Numbered from the stretch's first letter, positions 25,089 to 33,398 are shown. The stretch is 64,000 nucleotides of DNA from Elusimicrobiaceae bacterium (GCA_017618215.1 JAFZUQ010000002.1:56559-120558), one strand, 5' to 3'. Notes: generated by a model from the sequence alone, not told the origin. Numbers and translations are program-made.

Positions 25089-26549
25089 CTACACGCACGT
25101 ATATAAGAAATCAACCAACTTAACCATGGCGAGAGTGTCTTGGCGGCAGTAGGCAAGTAGGTCCGTGCGTAACTTCTTGGCTTCTTCTTGCGGAAGTTTG
25201 TCAAAATATAAAAGCATAAAAGCATTCATGGCATCCCCGCCATGGGCAACGGGCATACCTTCATAGGTCATGCTCGGGCAAACAACAGGCAAAACCTTTT
25301 TAATAGAGGCACTACCCATAAAATTGGGGTGGAAATAGTATTTAGAAAACACATCGCAGGTATCTTCAAACCTATGGAGCAAAGAACGCAAAAAATCCCT
25401 GTCTTGTGGGGAAATAGGTAACGATATCAAATCGTTTATTCTGCTTTTTTCAAAAGTCGCATAATGGGCAATTATAGAACCCTCAGGTCCTATAAATTTC
25501 TTCATTGCTTCAATACAAGCATAGCGCGGATCGTCTTTGCCTTCAAACAAAAATTCTTTATGTTCCAAAGGTCCGTGCAGCTCGTTTTGTATATGCAAAG
25601 AAAACTGAAAGGTAATATGCGAATATGGCCTGCTGTTCTTAAAGTGGGGTATAGCAAAGTTTATCGTCTCAAAATCAAAATAATAAAGCGGATATTTTAA
25701 ATTCTTAAGCCAAGCGGCAATTGCCTTACTGTTTACATAAGGTTTTCCGGTTTTAAATACCTCAACCCATTTGTTTTGCGTTAAATTGCCGAAATAGTCA
25801 GGTGGAACTTGCTTTACATCCAAAATACCCTCTTCCTGCAACTGTTCGGCTTTCAAACCGACACGCGGAATATTAAAAATAGATAATTTAGGTAAATCTG
25901 CCCAACAATAATCCTTAAAAGGACATTCTCCGCATTTAGTTTTACCCCTTAATACCTGTTGTGGTTCGGCTGCTTTTGCCAAAACCGCCATTTGTCTTAA
26001 ATTTTCTTCTATCTCGGCAGACGGTTTTAATTTATGGGTTAAATTTTCTAAAACAAAAAGATTTTTTATGTCAATTTCTTCCGTTGTCTTCTCATAATCT
26101 GAGTTTAAATGCATTAAATAACTAGCGTGTATTTTAAGTCCGCAATTAGTCAAAACATAGTTTTGAACAGAGAGGTCATCATAATGGTTATTTTCAACTT
26201 TAGTACTGCTTTTTACTTCGATAATATTATAAGAGCCGTCTTTGTTTTTCTCTAAAATATCAACAAAAACTATTAAATTATTGTATTCAAAAGCCGCCTC
26301 ATAAATATAATTTTGTTTAGGCAGTAATTCCTGTGTTTTAGCAAGGGCCGCTTTAGGGTTTTGCCAACCGTTTTCCACTAAAACACCTTGCGGAAAATAC
26401 TTATAAGCATAAGCACCGACCTCTTTACCTTGGTCAAAAAGATGTTGCTGAAAATCAGACGGTGCGGTCTGTTCATTATATTTATTTTTATACAGCCAAA
26501 ATTGCTTTGGGCAATTTATAAACTTGATATATTGCGATTTTGAAAACAT
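25089..26549 (-). CDS. DUF2779 protein with Cas4/RecB-like nuclease domain
   Basis: A 486-aa protein. The N-terminal half is RecB/Cas4-like: KFINCPKQFWLYK, then a D in LIVFVDILEK and IIEVKSST (E-x-K core), and a Cys group (CGECPFKDYC) that with the first Cys could hold an Fe-S cluster. The C-terminal half is the DUF2779 domain, starting YYFDFETINFAIP with a DEDD-exonuclease look (D-x-E, later H...D). It probably combines two nuclease folds. It stands alone on its strand, 70 bp after the DUF262 gene. Confidence 0.78.
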   Translation of the reverse strand: MFSKSQYIKFINCPKQFWLYKNKYNEQTAPSDFQQHLFDQGKEVGAYAYKYFPQGVLVENGWQNPKAALAKTQELLPKQNYIYEAAFEYNNLIVFVDILEKNKDGSYNIIEVKSSTKVENNHYDDLSVQNYVLTNCGLKIHASYLMHLNSDYEKTTEEIDIKNLFVLENLTHKLKPSAEIEENLRQMAVLAKAAEPQQVLRGKTKCGECPFKDYCWADLPKLSIFNIPRVGLKAEQLQEEGILDVKQVPPDYFGNLTQNKWVEVFKTGKPYVNSKAIAAWLKNLKYPLYYFDFETINFAIPHFKNSRPYSHITFQFSLHIQNELHGPLEHKEFLFEGKDDPRYACIEAMKKFIGPEGSIIAHYATFEKSRINDLISLPISPQDRDFLRSLLHRFEDTCDVFSKYYFHPNFMGSASIKKVLPVVCPSMTYEGMPVAHGGDAMNAFMLLYFDKLPQEEAKKLRTDLLAYCRQDTLAMVKLVDFLYTCV

Positions 26550-26579
26550 AAATTTTCCTTACCTACATTGTACCTTTAA

Positions 26580-26777
26580 TTATTTCCGGAAGCAAAACAA
26601 ATTATGGCTTTTGTTTTCTACAAAACACTCTGTATCGCCGAGGTCGTAGCGGGTTATTTCAGTCATTGTATAGGTTGTAATTTCTTTAACCTGCTCTATT
26701 TTGACCTCTAATTTGGCAGTCGCGTAACCGAGTATGGCACATAAAAGTAAAGCCAAAACTATAAATAATTTTTTCAT
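26580..26777 (-). CDS. Small exported or membrane-anchored protein
   Basis: A 65-aa protein with an N-terminal hydrophobic segment (MKKLFIVLALLLCAILGYATA) and a short charged tail with two Cys (TECFVE, NLFCFRK). It overlaps the upstream TPR gene by 4 bp (ATGA), so it is translated with it. No family recognised. It could be an envelope partner of the TPR protein. Confidence 0.5.
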   Translation of the reverse strand: MKKLFIVLALLLCAILGYATAKLEVKIEQVKEITTYTMTEITRYDLGDTECFVENKSHNLFCFRK

Positions 26778-27340
26778 AAGACCTCCTTCTTTTTTCTTCT
26801 TAATTCTTTAAATATTTGGTCTTTAAGAGATAAAATACAATTGTCTTTAGGGTTAATTTTTAAACCGTCATCACAATCAGTTAATGCTTTATCGGTTTTG
26901 CCGATACTGTAATAAAAATAAGCCCTGCGGTAATAATAAATGCCGTCATTTTTACCAAACTCTATAGCTTTTGTATAGTATTTTTTCGCACTTTGATTGC
27001 TATGTTTTTGGAAAAATATATCAGCTATATTTAAGTAGCATGTTGCATATTTATTATCAATTTTGAGTATTTTTTTATATTCTTTAAGGGCATCATCCCA
27101 CTTACCTAACTTTCCTAAACAATCTGCGCAACAAAACAAATAATGCGTATTTTGAGGGTCTAACTTGCTTGCTTTTTGAAAGTCATCAAGTGCTTTTTCG
27201 TATTCTTTATTTGTTATATAAGCCAAAGCCCTACCCTCATATAGTTCTTTTGTATTCGGGTGTTCTTTAATAAACTTTGTATAGCGTTTAATTTCATCTT
27301 CCGGTCTAATTGTAGCATTATAAATAATTACTTCTTCCAT
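26774..27340 (-). CDS. TPR-repeat protein
   Basis: A 188-aa cytoplasmic protein made of about four tetratricopeptide repeats (for example ALDDFQKASKLDPQN, ALKEYKKILKIDNKY, AKKYYTKAIEFGKND and ALTDCDDGLKINPKD). TPRs mediate protein-protein contacts. AGGAGG is well placed before the ATG. Its promoter (27364-27395) has the same palindrome-12-bp-TATCAT layout as the AAA+ and deiminase promoters, which ties it to that set. Confidence 0.85.
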   Translation of the reverse strand: MEEVIIYNATIRPEDEIKRYTKFIKEHPNTKELYEGRALAYITNKEYEKALDDFQKASKLDPQNTHYLFCCADCLGKLGKWDDALKEYKKILKIDNKYATCYLNIADIFFQKHSNQSAKKYYTKAIEFGKNDGIYYYRRAYFYYSIGKTDKALTDCDDGLKINPKDNCILSLKDQIFKELRRKKKEVL

Positions 27341-27363
27341 AGAACCTCCTGCTTGTTAATTAT

Positions 27364-27395
27364 ATGATATAACAAGTAAACGACAACGTAGTGTC
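27364..27395 (-). promoter_or_regulatory. Regulon-type promoter of the TPR gene, copy 4
   Basis: Read leftward: palindrome GACACTACGTTGTC (27382-27395), 12 bp, TATCAT (27364-27369), then AGGAGG and the ATG at 27340. Confidence 0.6.
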
Positions 27396-27490
27396 ATTAT
27401 AACCAAATAGTGGTCCTCATTTTTCCATAAGGTAAATACTAATTTAAGAACAACGAAAAAATATTGAAACTATGAAACTAGTGGGCAGAG

Positions 27491-27583
27491 TTTGGACACT
27501 ATAACATAAAAAACAACTGCGCTATCTATAAATCGAAGTTGCCGAAATTATAGTGTCCAAAACTTATACATGTGGACACTATA
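27491..27583 (+). repeat. Tripartite palindromic repeat, copy C
   Basis: TTTGGACACTATA (27491-27503), 45 bp, TATAGTGTCCAAA (27549-27561), 12 bp, GGACACTATA (27574-27583). Upstream, ACAACGAAAAAATATTGAAAC looks like a decayed AAAGAC array. The GGCGCACC/hairpin part seen in B and D is missing, so this copy is partial. It fills the gap between the TPR operon promoter and the exported-protein operon. Confidence 0.86.
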
Positions 27584-27589
27584 TCTATA

Positions 27590-27625
27590 AAAAACCGCCC
27601 TTATAATTAAGTAAGAGCGGTTCGT
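27590..27625. terminator. Bidirectional CCGCCC/GAGCGG terminator
   Basis: AACCGCCCTTA and TAAGAGCGGTT pair around TAATTAAG, with A6 on the left and a T-rich right side. It ends the leftward exported-protein operon. Sequence-related hairpins lie at 34004, 35129, 38212 and 47716. Confidence 0.75.
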
Positions 27626-27647
27626 TTTGAAACAAATAAAAGTTAGT

Positions 27648-28157
27648 TTAGTTTGGGAAAGGATATTTATTTCCTACTAATTCACCTGTGCTGTCATATA
27701 TAAATTGCTTTCCTGTTTCTTTAAATTTAATGGTAGTTTGACCATAGGCAGGTGTCCCTTGCATCCCTATTGAACGGTTTGTGCGGATGGCAATATTGTC
27801 GTTGAGAACATAAGCTGTGCTTCCGCCATCGCGGAACATTACATAACTACTTACAGCAATACCCCACTTTTTAAGGTCATTGTTTTCATAGGTAATAATA
27901 TCGGGTACCCATATATTATCTTTATCGGGGTTTTCGGTGCGGATTTCTTTGGTTTTACCCAATTTTTGCACAACTGCCCAACAATCATGTCCGTTAATTT
28001 TGCAGTCTTTATTGACTTCTTTAGATGCAGTGCTAGGTTCTTGCGTGGCAACTTGTTTAACATCTGCTTTTGCGTCTTCCACATTAGCTTTTGGCGTTGA
28101 GGTGCAACCCGTTACAAGTAAAACTCCTAATAATGTAGCAAATAGTATTTTCTTCAT
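27648..28157 (-). CDS. Exported lipoprotein of unknown function
   Basis: A 169-aa protein with a lipoprotein signal, LLVTGC, so Cys18 is the predicted lipidation site. The mature part has a Thr/Ser/Lys-rich linker, then a small domain with two Cys (DCKINGHDCW) that could form a disulfide and a beta-rich C-terminus. No family recognised. It is the last gene of a four-gene leftward operon (9 bp after the ankyrin gene) and ends just before the terminator at 27590. Confidence 0.7.
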   Translation of the reverse strand: MKKILFATLLGVLLVTGCTSTPKANVEDAKADVKQVATQEPSTASKEVNKDCKINGHDCWAVVQKLGKTKEIRTENPDKDNIWVPDIITYENNDLKKWGIAVSSYVMFRDGGSTAYVLNDNIAIRTNRSIGMQGTPAYGQTTIKFKETGKQFIYDSTGELVGNKYPFPN

Positions 28158-28166
28158 AGTTTTCCC

Positions 28167-29651
28167 TTAAAACTTCCCGTTTTGTATACCATATTGCATA
28201 GTGGCCATACCTGTATCTACAAGGCCTTTTAAGAATGTTTTGCCTAAACTGTCGCCGTCATTAGCAGCTTGCGCCCGTTCGGCTTCTTTTTGGGCAAAGT
28301 ATTTTTCAATATCGGCTTCATCTGATTTGGTAAGTGTGGCACCGTATTGCTGTAATAAACTTGCAAGTTGTTCATTACGATCCTTTTTAGCATACATTAA
28401 AGGTGTTGAACCGTAAGCGTTACGAATATTTGGGTCTGCGCCTGCTTCTAATAATAAAACAGTTTTCCTTTCCCAACGCGGACCACGAAGAATATTTTCA
28501 TATAACGGTGTTCTGCCAAATATATTTCTTGCATTTATATCTGCACCGTGTTTAAGTAAGAAATTAAACTCGTCTATACCTGTGTCATCTTTTGCTACAA
28601 AGGTATTATGCAATACAGTATTTCCCATACCGTCAACAGCATTGATATCAGCACCGGCATCTAAAAGTAATTGTGCTATTTCCGGTCTTCCATATGAACA
28701 CATTAAAGGGGTTCTGCCATAGGCGGGTTTATCACTGTTTGCATAACTTGCTTTATAACTTGCTCCTATTTCGCAATCGGCCTCGGGGCTTGCACCTTCG
28801 GCAAGCAGTTTTTTAACTTTATCTGCTTTTATTTTGCTTACAGGGGCTATCAATTCCCCGTCTTTTTTATGTTGTTCTTTTGTGGCTTTTTGGGCTTCTT
28901 TAATAAGGTTTATTTTTTCTTTATTACCGATAACTTTTGCCACTTTCAAAGGATTGTCACCAAACCCGTCAATGCGCCAAGGGTCAGCACCGGCTTTGAG
29001 TAAAATTTCCACCATTTTAGTGGAATTAGTGGCCTTGCTCATAATTGCTAATCTTAAAGCGGAACCGCCGGGAGCATAAAATTTATTTACATCCGCCCCT
29101 TGTTTGATAAGTTCTTCAACTACTTCAACACTGTTTTGCTCTACTGCACGCATAAGAGCATTTGTGCATGTGTAAAAATTAGTCTTTTTACCGACAGAAC
29201 AAGAAAATGCATTAACATCAGGTTTTTCCTTCAAAATACGGAAAATAACCTCGGAATTATTTACCCTGTTTAAGGCAGATAAAAGAGGAACTGATTTTTT
29301 CCAATTCACATCAGCACCTGCATATAGAAGCATATCAACGGAAGCCAAATCACCTTTATAAGCCGCCCAATTTAAAGGGGTGTCCCCATTTTCATCGGAA
29401 ACATTTGGGTTAACACCTTGTTCCAAAAGACCGCGGACTTGTGAGGCATTGCCTTCTTTGGCGGACTCTATCAAAGCCCGTTCGTAACGCTTCTGTTGCT
29501 CTTCCTTGGTAAGTTTCTTAGGTGCTTGGCTTGCCTTCATGGCTTTATATGCTTTGATAAGGGCTTGAAGTTCGGGGTCATCGGCATCTTGCGCTTTAAC
29601 AAACCCTGCACATAATAAAATTGCTAAAAATAATAAACTTAATTTTTTCAT
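28167..29651 (-). CDS. Exported ankyrin-repeat protein, paralogue 1
   Basis: A 494-aa protein with a signal peptide (MKKLSLLFLAILLCAGFVKAQ), a short helical spacer and about nine ankyrin repeats (for example GVNPNVSDENGDTPLNWAA, GADINAVDGMGNTVLH and GADPNIRNAYGSTPLMYA), then a Gln/Ala-rich tail. Ankyrin repeats bind proteins; export is unusual and points to the periplasm, cell surface or a host. It has the same length and layout as the next gene upstream (29671-31155), 19 bp away, so the pair arose by tandem duplication. Confidence 0.9.
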   Translation of the reverse strand: MKKLSLLFLAILLCAGFVKAQDADDPELQALIKAYKAMKASQAPKKLTKEEQQKRYERALIESAKEGNASQVRGLLEQGVNPNVSDENGDTPLNWAAYKGDLASVDMLLYAGADVNWKKSVPLLSALNRVNNSEVIFRILKEKPDVNAFSCSVGKKTNFYTCTNALMRAVEQNSVEVVEELIKQGADVNKFYAPGGSALRLAIMSKATNSTKMVEILLKAGADPWRIDGFGDNPLKVAKVIGNKEKINLIKEAQKATKEQHKKDGELIAPVSKIKADKVKKLLAEGASPEADCEIGASYKASYANSDKPAYGRTPLMCSYGRPEIAQLLLDAGADINAVDGMGNTVLHNTFVAKDDTGIDEFNFLLKHGADINARNIFGRTPLYENILRGPRWERKTVLLLEAGADPNIRNAYGSTPLMYAKKDRNEQLASLLQQYGATLTKSDEADIEKYFAQKEAERAQAANDGDSLGKTFLKGLVDTGMATMQYGIQNGKF

Positions 29652-29670
29652 TTTATTCTCTCCTTAAAGT

Positions 29671-31155
29671 TTAGCGGGTTAGACCTGTTTGAATAACATT
29701 TAAAAGCCCTTGTACAAATGCGGCATCTTGCTGGTCTTGTGCCTGTTGTTTTTTAATTCTTTCCGCTTCCTGTTGTGCCAACCATTTTTCATTTTCCGCT
29801 TCATCTTGTTTGGTCATTTTCGCACCGTATTGCTCTAATAAATTTGCAAGTTCAGTATTGCGTGTTCTCTTTGCATACATCAGCGGAGAGATTCCCCACA
29901 CGTTATAAGTATTTGGGTTGGCTCCGGCCTCTAACAATTGTATGGTTTTCTTTTCATAATATTTATCGCGTAACATATTGCGATACAACGGCGTATAACC
30001 CCATACATTACGAGCATTGATGTCTGCTCCATTTTTAAGCAAGAGAGGAACCCTGTCTTCACTTCCTTTATTTTTCTGGGCTACATACACGGTATGTAAG
30101 AGTGTGTTTCCCTTTCCATCCACAGCATTAATATCAGCTCCGGCATCTAAGAGTAGTTGTAAGGTGTCTTTACGTCCCCACGTATCAAATATTACAGGAC
30201 AAGAATAAGCTAAATCTGAATATGCAATACTTGAATCATCGGCTGGCGTAGCTCCTTCCACGCTCCAATCGGCGCGGACGTTGGGATCGGCTCCTTCTTC
30301 CAGTAGTTTCTTAACCTTCTCGGGTTTGTTGGCCCTAACTGCGTTTATCAGTTTGTAACCTTTTTTATGTTGTTCTTTGGTGGCTTTTTTGGCAGCTTTG
30401 ATGAGTTGTATTTTTTCTTTATCTTTGCTTATTTTGGCTAATTTTAACGGTGTTTTGCCATATCCGTCCGTTACCCATGGGCTTGCACCGGCTTTAAGCA
30501 ATAAATCTACAATTTTTGGGGAATTACTTGTTTTAGTTGCAAGTGCCCAACTTAAGGCAGTTCCTTTTGGAGCAGTATATTTATTTACATCAGCCCCTTG
30601 TTTTATAAGCGCTTCCACCATTTGAACATCATTTGATTCCGTCGCAAACATTAGGGGTGTTCCGCATTGGTAGAGATTTTGTGCTTTTTGACAATATATT
30701 GCATTTACGTTTGGTTTTTCTTTCAAAATACGGTAGAAAACATCTCTGTTTTTTGCTTTGTTTGCCAAAGCCGCTAAAATAGGCGGCATTTGGTCTTGGC
30801 TCGGAACATCCACTTTTGCCCCTGCATATAAAAGCATATCAACAGCAGCTGAATCACCCTTTAAAGCGGCATAAGTTAAAGGAGTAAAACCGTCTGTGTC
30901 TACTATATTCGGGTCAACACCTTGTTCCAGTAATCCGCGTACTTGCGAGGTATTACCGTCCCTAGCCGCAAACATAAGAGCTTGTTTCATACGATGTTCG
31001 GGGTCAACTTTTTGTTTTTGTGCAGATGCTTGGCTTGCCTTCATGGCCTTATACGCTTTGATAAGGGCTTGGAGTTCGGGGTCATCGGCATCTTGTGCTT
31101 GTACAAACCCTGCACATAATAAAAATGCTAAAACTAATAAACTTAATTTTTTCAT
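29671..31155 (-). CDS. Exported ankyrin-repeat protein, paralogue 2
   Basis: A 494-aa sister of the 28167-29651 product. The signal peptide is almost identical (LCAGFVQAQ) and the spacer KAYKAMKASQ is shared; repeats include GVDPNIVDTDGFTPLTYAA, GADINAVDGKGNTLLH and GANPNTYNVWGISPLMYA. The signal and spacer are better conserved than the repeats, which suggests diversifying binding surfaces. Two Cys in the middle repeats (YCQKAQNLYQC) match similarly placed Cys in the paralogue. A 17-bp gap to the upstream gene supports one transcript. Confidence 0.9.
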   Translation of the reverse strand: MKKLSLLVLAFLLCAGFVQAQDADDPELQALIKAYKAMKASQASAQKQKVDPEHRMKQALMFAARDGNTSQVRGLLEQGVDPNIVDTDGFTPLTYAALKGDSAAVDMLLYAGAKVDVPSQDQMPPILAALANKAKNRDVFYRILKEKPNVNAIYCQKAQNLYQCGTPLMFATESNDVQMVEALIKQGADVNKYTAPKGTALSWALATKTSNSPKIVDLLLKAGASPWVTDGYGKTPLKLAKISKDKEKIQLIKAAKKATKEQHKKGYKLINAVRANKPEKVKKLLEEGADPNVRADWSVEGATPADDSSIAYSDLAYSCPVIFDTWGRKDTLQLLLDAGADINAVDGKGNTLLHTVYVAQKNKGSEDRVPLLLKNGADINARNVWGYTPLYRNMLRDKYYEKKTIQLLEAGANPNTYNVWGISPLMYAKRTRNTELANLLEQYGAKMTKQDEAENEKWLAQQEAERIKKQQAQDQQDAAFVQGLLNVIQTGLTR

Positions 31156-31172
31156 ACTCTCTCCTTTTAAAA

Positions 31173-32678
31173 TTAAAAGTTATATCCAGATGTCGCACTA
31201 AATCTGCATAGACAACCTGCAGGCCTTCCGCCTGAAGAAAATGCACTATAACTTGCAGGTTGCATTAACGGACGACCAAAAGATTGACAGCATTGGTTAC
31301 ATTCCATAGCACTGCGAGGTTTATGGTTAACACAATATTGACAGGTCTTACCGGAAAAGCGTACACCCATATAAGAACAAAATTGATTAGCAGTATTCTG
31401 TTGCTGTTTACCTTGGTTCTTTATTGCTTGTACTTGCGCTTTGGCTTTTTGGGCATCCGCTACGGCTTTTTGATAGGCCATTTCCGTTGCCTGTTGCTGT
31501 GCTGCTATTTCCGCTCTAACTCTTGCATCTTGCGCGTCAAGTTCCGCTTCCGTTGGTAAACTTGCTTTAGGTATTTCCACATTGCTATTAGCAGTGACAG
31601 AATATCCTTCTAACAAGTTCTTTCTTGCGCTTGTATCCTTTACTTTAATCTCTGTATGGAAATCTGCACGTTTAGGAGTATCCACCGTATCTAACTTTGC
31701 GGTTCCTTGCTTGGCAGGGGTTATCGTAGGTTTAACTCCTTCCGGTAAAGTAGCTTCAGGTAATTCAACACCATTGCTTGGTTTATAACCTGCAAGTTTA
31801 TTAGTAGGCTTCTTTTCTTCCTCACAAGTGGTCTTACCCGGTAGTGGCACACATTTAGTTTTTACTCCGTATTTAAGATGTTTTTCAGGAATAATTACAC
31901 CGTTATCTTTTATGCCGATTCCGTTATCTATCGGTGCAGGGGAAGAAGAAACTTTCGGTTTGCTGATTTTTGCTTTTGCAGGTGCTTTTAATTCTTTTTT
32001 TCCTGTTTGTTCTTGGAAAGTTTTTTCATTGTGCTCTTTAATTTTGGCTTGCTCTGCTTCACATTTTGTGTCGCCCTTTGCACATGGGCGTTCTAATTCA
32101 TAATCTTTTAAATGTACGCTCTTTGGTCTGGCATATTTATCTTCATTAACAGGAGCAGTTGTAGCTTTGGGCTCTTGTGGCGGAACTGCTTTCTTTACTT
32201 CTTGAGGAGTTAATTTCTGCTCTTTGGGTTGCGTAGGAGTGACGGTTTTTTGTTCCACAGGTTTAGTAATATGTTGAAGATTTTGAGTATCTTGTGTTTG
32301 ACCGATCATAGGCATAGGTTTGCCTTGTTTCAGTTTAACTTTCGGGGAAGAATTATGCGGTGTTACTACTTTTTGACCGCCTTTTAATTGCACCTCGTTT
32401 GGGTTATTAGTTGGGACATTAGTTGGATATCTTTGAGGCTGCACTACTGCAACAGTTTTCGGTTTATTTACTTTTGTACCCTTGGTACCCCCGCCAACAT
32501 CCACCGCATCCCTATAATCTGCATCTACAGGGTCACTTACTTTCGGGACCACTACATCTTCTTTGTAGTATTTTTCATCCCCTGCTTGGAAATATTGCAC
32601 TTTACTGGCAGGGTCAGCTTGTGCAAATAAACAAACAGATAATAAAAATAATGGCAATATAAATAAGTATTTTTTCAT
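31173..32678 (-). CDS. Exported Pro/Lys-rich protein with Cys-rich C-terminus
   Basis: A 501-aa protein: signal peptide (LFLLSVCLFAQA), about 350 residues of low-complexity Lys/Pro/Thr/Val sequence with near-repeats (GVELPEATLPEG, NVEIPKASLPTE, GVIIPEKHLKYG), a helical Gln/Ala-rich stalk (about 385-430), and a C-terminal domain with eight Cys (TCQYC, ECNQCC, GCLC). It looks like an extended surface or periplasmic stalk ending in a disulfide-rich head. First gene of the exported-protein operon. No family recognised. Confidence 0.75.
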   Translation of the reverse strand: MKKYLFILPLFLLSVCLFAQADPASKVQYFQAGDEKYYKEDVVVPKVSDPVDADYRDAVDVGGGTKGTKVNKPKTVAVVQPQRYPTNVPTNNPNEVQLKGGQKVVTPHNSSPKVKLKQGKPMPMIGQTQDTQNLQHITKPVEQKTVTPTQPKEQKLTPQEVKKAVPPQEPKATTAPVNEDKYARPKSVHLKDYELERPCAKGDTKCEAEQAKIKEHNEKTFQEQTGKKELKAPAKAKISKPKVSSSPAPIDNGIGIKDNGVIIPEKHLKYGVKTKCVPLPGKTTCEEEKKPTNKLAGYKPSNGVELPEATLPEGVKPTITPAKQGTAKLDTVDTPKRADFHTEIKVKDTSARKNLLEGYSVTANSNVEIPKASLPTEAELDAQDARVRAEIAAQQQATEMAYQKAVADAQKAKAQVQAIKNQGKQQQNTANQFCSYMGVRFSGKTCQYCVNHKPRSAMECNQCCQSFGRPLMQPASYSAFSSGGRPAGCLCRFSATSGYNF

Positions 32679-32685
32679 ATTGTCT

Positions 32686-32719
32686 CCTTTTTAAATATCT
32701 CTTGATATTATTTTACTAA
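32686..32719 (-). promoter_or_regulatory. Shared promoter/leader block, copy 1
   Basis: On the minus strand, TAAAATAATATCAAGAG then A-TATTTA precedes the gene at 31173-32678. The same 24-bp block with one change lies before the DUF362 gene (36151-36184). It includes a -10-like TAATAT. Confidence 0.5.
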
Positions 32720-32772
32720 ATTGCGAGATATAAAACATATAAATTTATTGATAAATATTCTATAATAAGAAT

Positions 32773-33102
32773 ATGAAAAAATTAATTGCCTATTGCGGTT
32801 TGGATTGTGAAAAGTGTGACGCTTATATTGCCACAATTAACATCGATAATAATTTAAGAGAAAAGACTGCAAAACTTTGGAGCAAATTGAACAATACACC
32901 AATTACACCAGAGATGATTAATTGCACAGGTTGCCGTACAGAAGGACCAAAAACATTTTTTTGCAGTAATATGTGCCAAATAAGGAAATGCGCAAAAAGT
33001 AAAAATTTTGAAACTTGCAGAGATTGCGCTGAACTTTCAATTTATCAAATAGTTTCTCAAATTCACAAAAATAATAAAGATGCCTTAAAAAATTTAAAAT
33101 AA
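32773..33102 (+). CDS. DUF3795 Cys-rich protein
   Basis: A 109-aa cytoplasmic protein starting MKKLIAYCGLDCEKCDAY, the signature of the small DUF3795 family. Nine more Cys in CTGCRTEG, FFCSNMCQIRKCA and CRDCAEL suggest zinc binding. Function unknown in the family. A TATAAT at about 32761-32766 precedes it and it is divergent from the exported-protein operon. It ends 22 bp before repeat copy D. Confidence 0.8.
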   Translation: MKKLIAYCGLDCEKCDAYIATINIDNNLREKTAKLWSKLNNTPITPEMINCTGCRTEGPKTFFCSNMCQIRKCAKSKNFETCRDCAELSIYQIVSQIHKNNKDALKNLK

Positions 33103-33123
33103 ATTTTTACCACTTGCCGAAGT

Positions 33124-33355
33124 GGCGCACCATTCGACGGATGGCCCGTTCTCAGACGAGAGTGGGCCTTTTTCTTATACTTTCTCGACGACATTTTGGG
33201 CCTATAAAAGACGTTAAAAGACAACAAAGACATTAAAAGACTATGAAAGACAAGGACAGAATTTGGACACTATAACCTCTAAAATAACTTCACCTTTTAT
33301 AAATCGAACTAGCCAAAATTATAGTGTCCAAAAGTTATACATGTGGACACTATAT
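33124..33355 (+). repeat. 232-bp compound repeat, copy D
   Basis: Same modules as copy B at 15063: GGCGCACCATTCGACG, an 11-bp terminator stem (GGCCCGTTCTC/GAGAGTGGGCC then T5), CTCGACGACATTTTGGGCC, the phased AAAGAC array and the tripartite palindrome. It is preceded by a small hairpin CCACTT/AAGTGG (33110-33123) instead of GTTA. The stem differs from copy B at several positions with compensating changes. Confidence 0.85.
33262..33354 (+). repeat. Tripartite palindromic repeat, copy D
   Basis: TTTGGACACTATA (33262-33274), 45 bp, TATAGTGTCCAAA (33320-33332), 12 bp, GGACACTATA (33345-33354). The third half-site abuts the promoter of the HXXEE gene. Confidence 0.88.
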
Positions 33356-33370
33356 CAAATTTAGTATAAT
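33344..33370 (+). promoter_or_regulatory. Promoter overlapping repeat copy D
   Basis: TGGACA (33344-33349) in the third half-site could serve as a -35 for TATAAT (33365-33370), with a short 15-bp spacer. The gene start at 33399 has GGAG before it. The repeat may therefore supply a promoter to its right-hand neighbour. Confidence 0.45.
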
Positions 33371-33398
33371 AATTACAAAAGTATCACACGGAGAACTT

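Noticed and set aside
25089..26549. Cas4 gene
   Set aside because: The Cas4-like domain is fused to DUF2779 and there is no CRISPR locus nearby.
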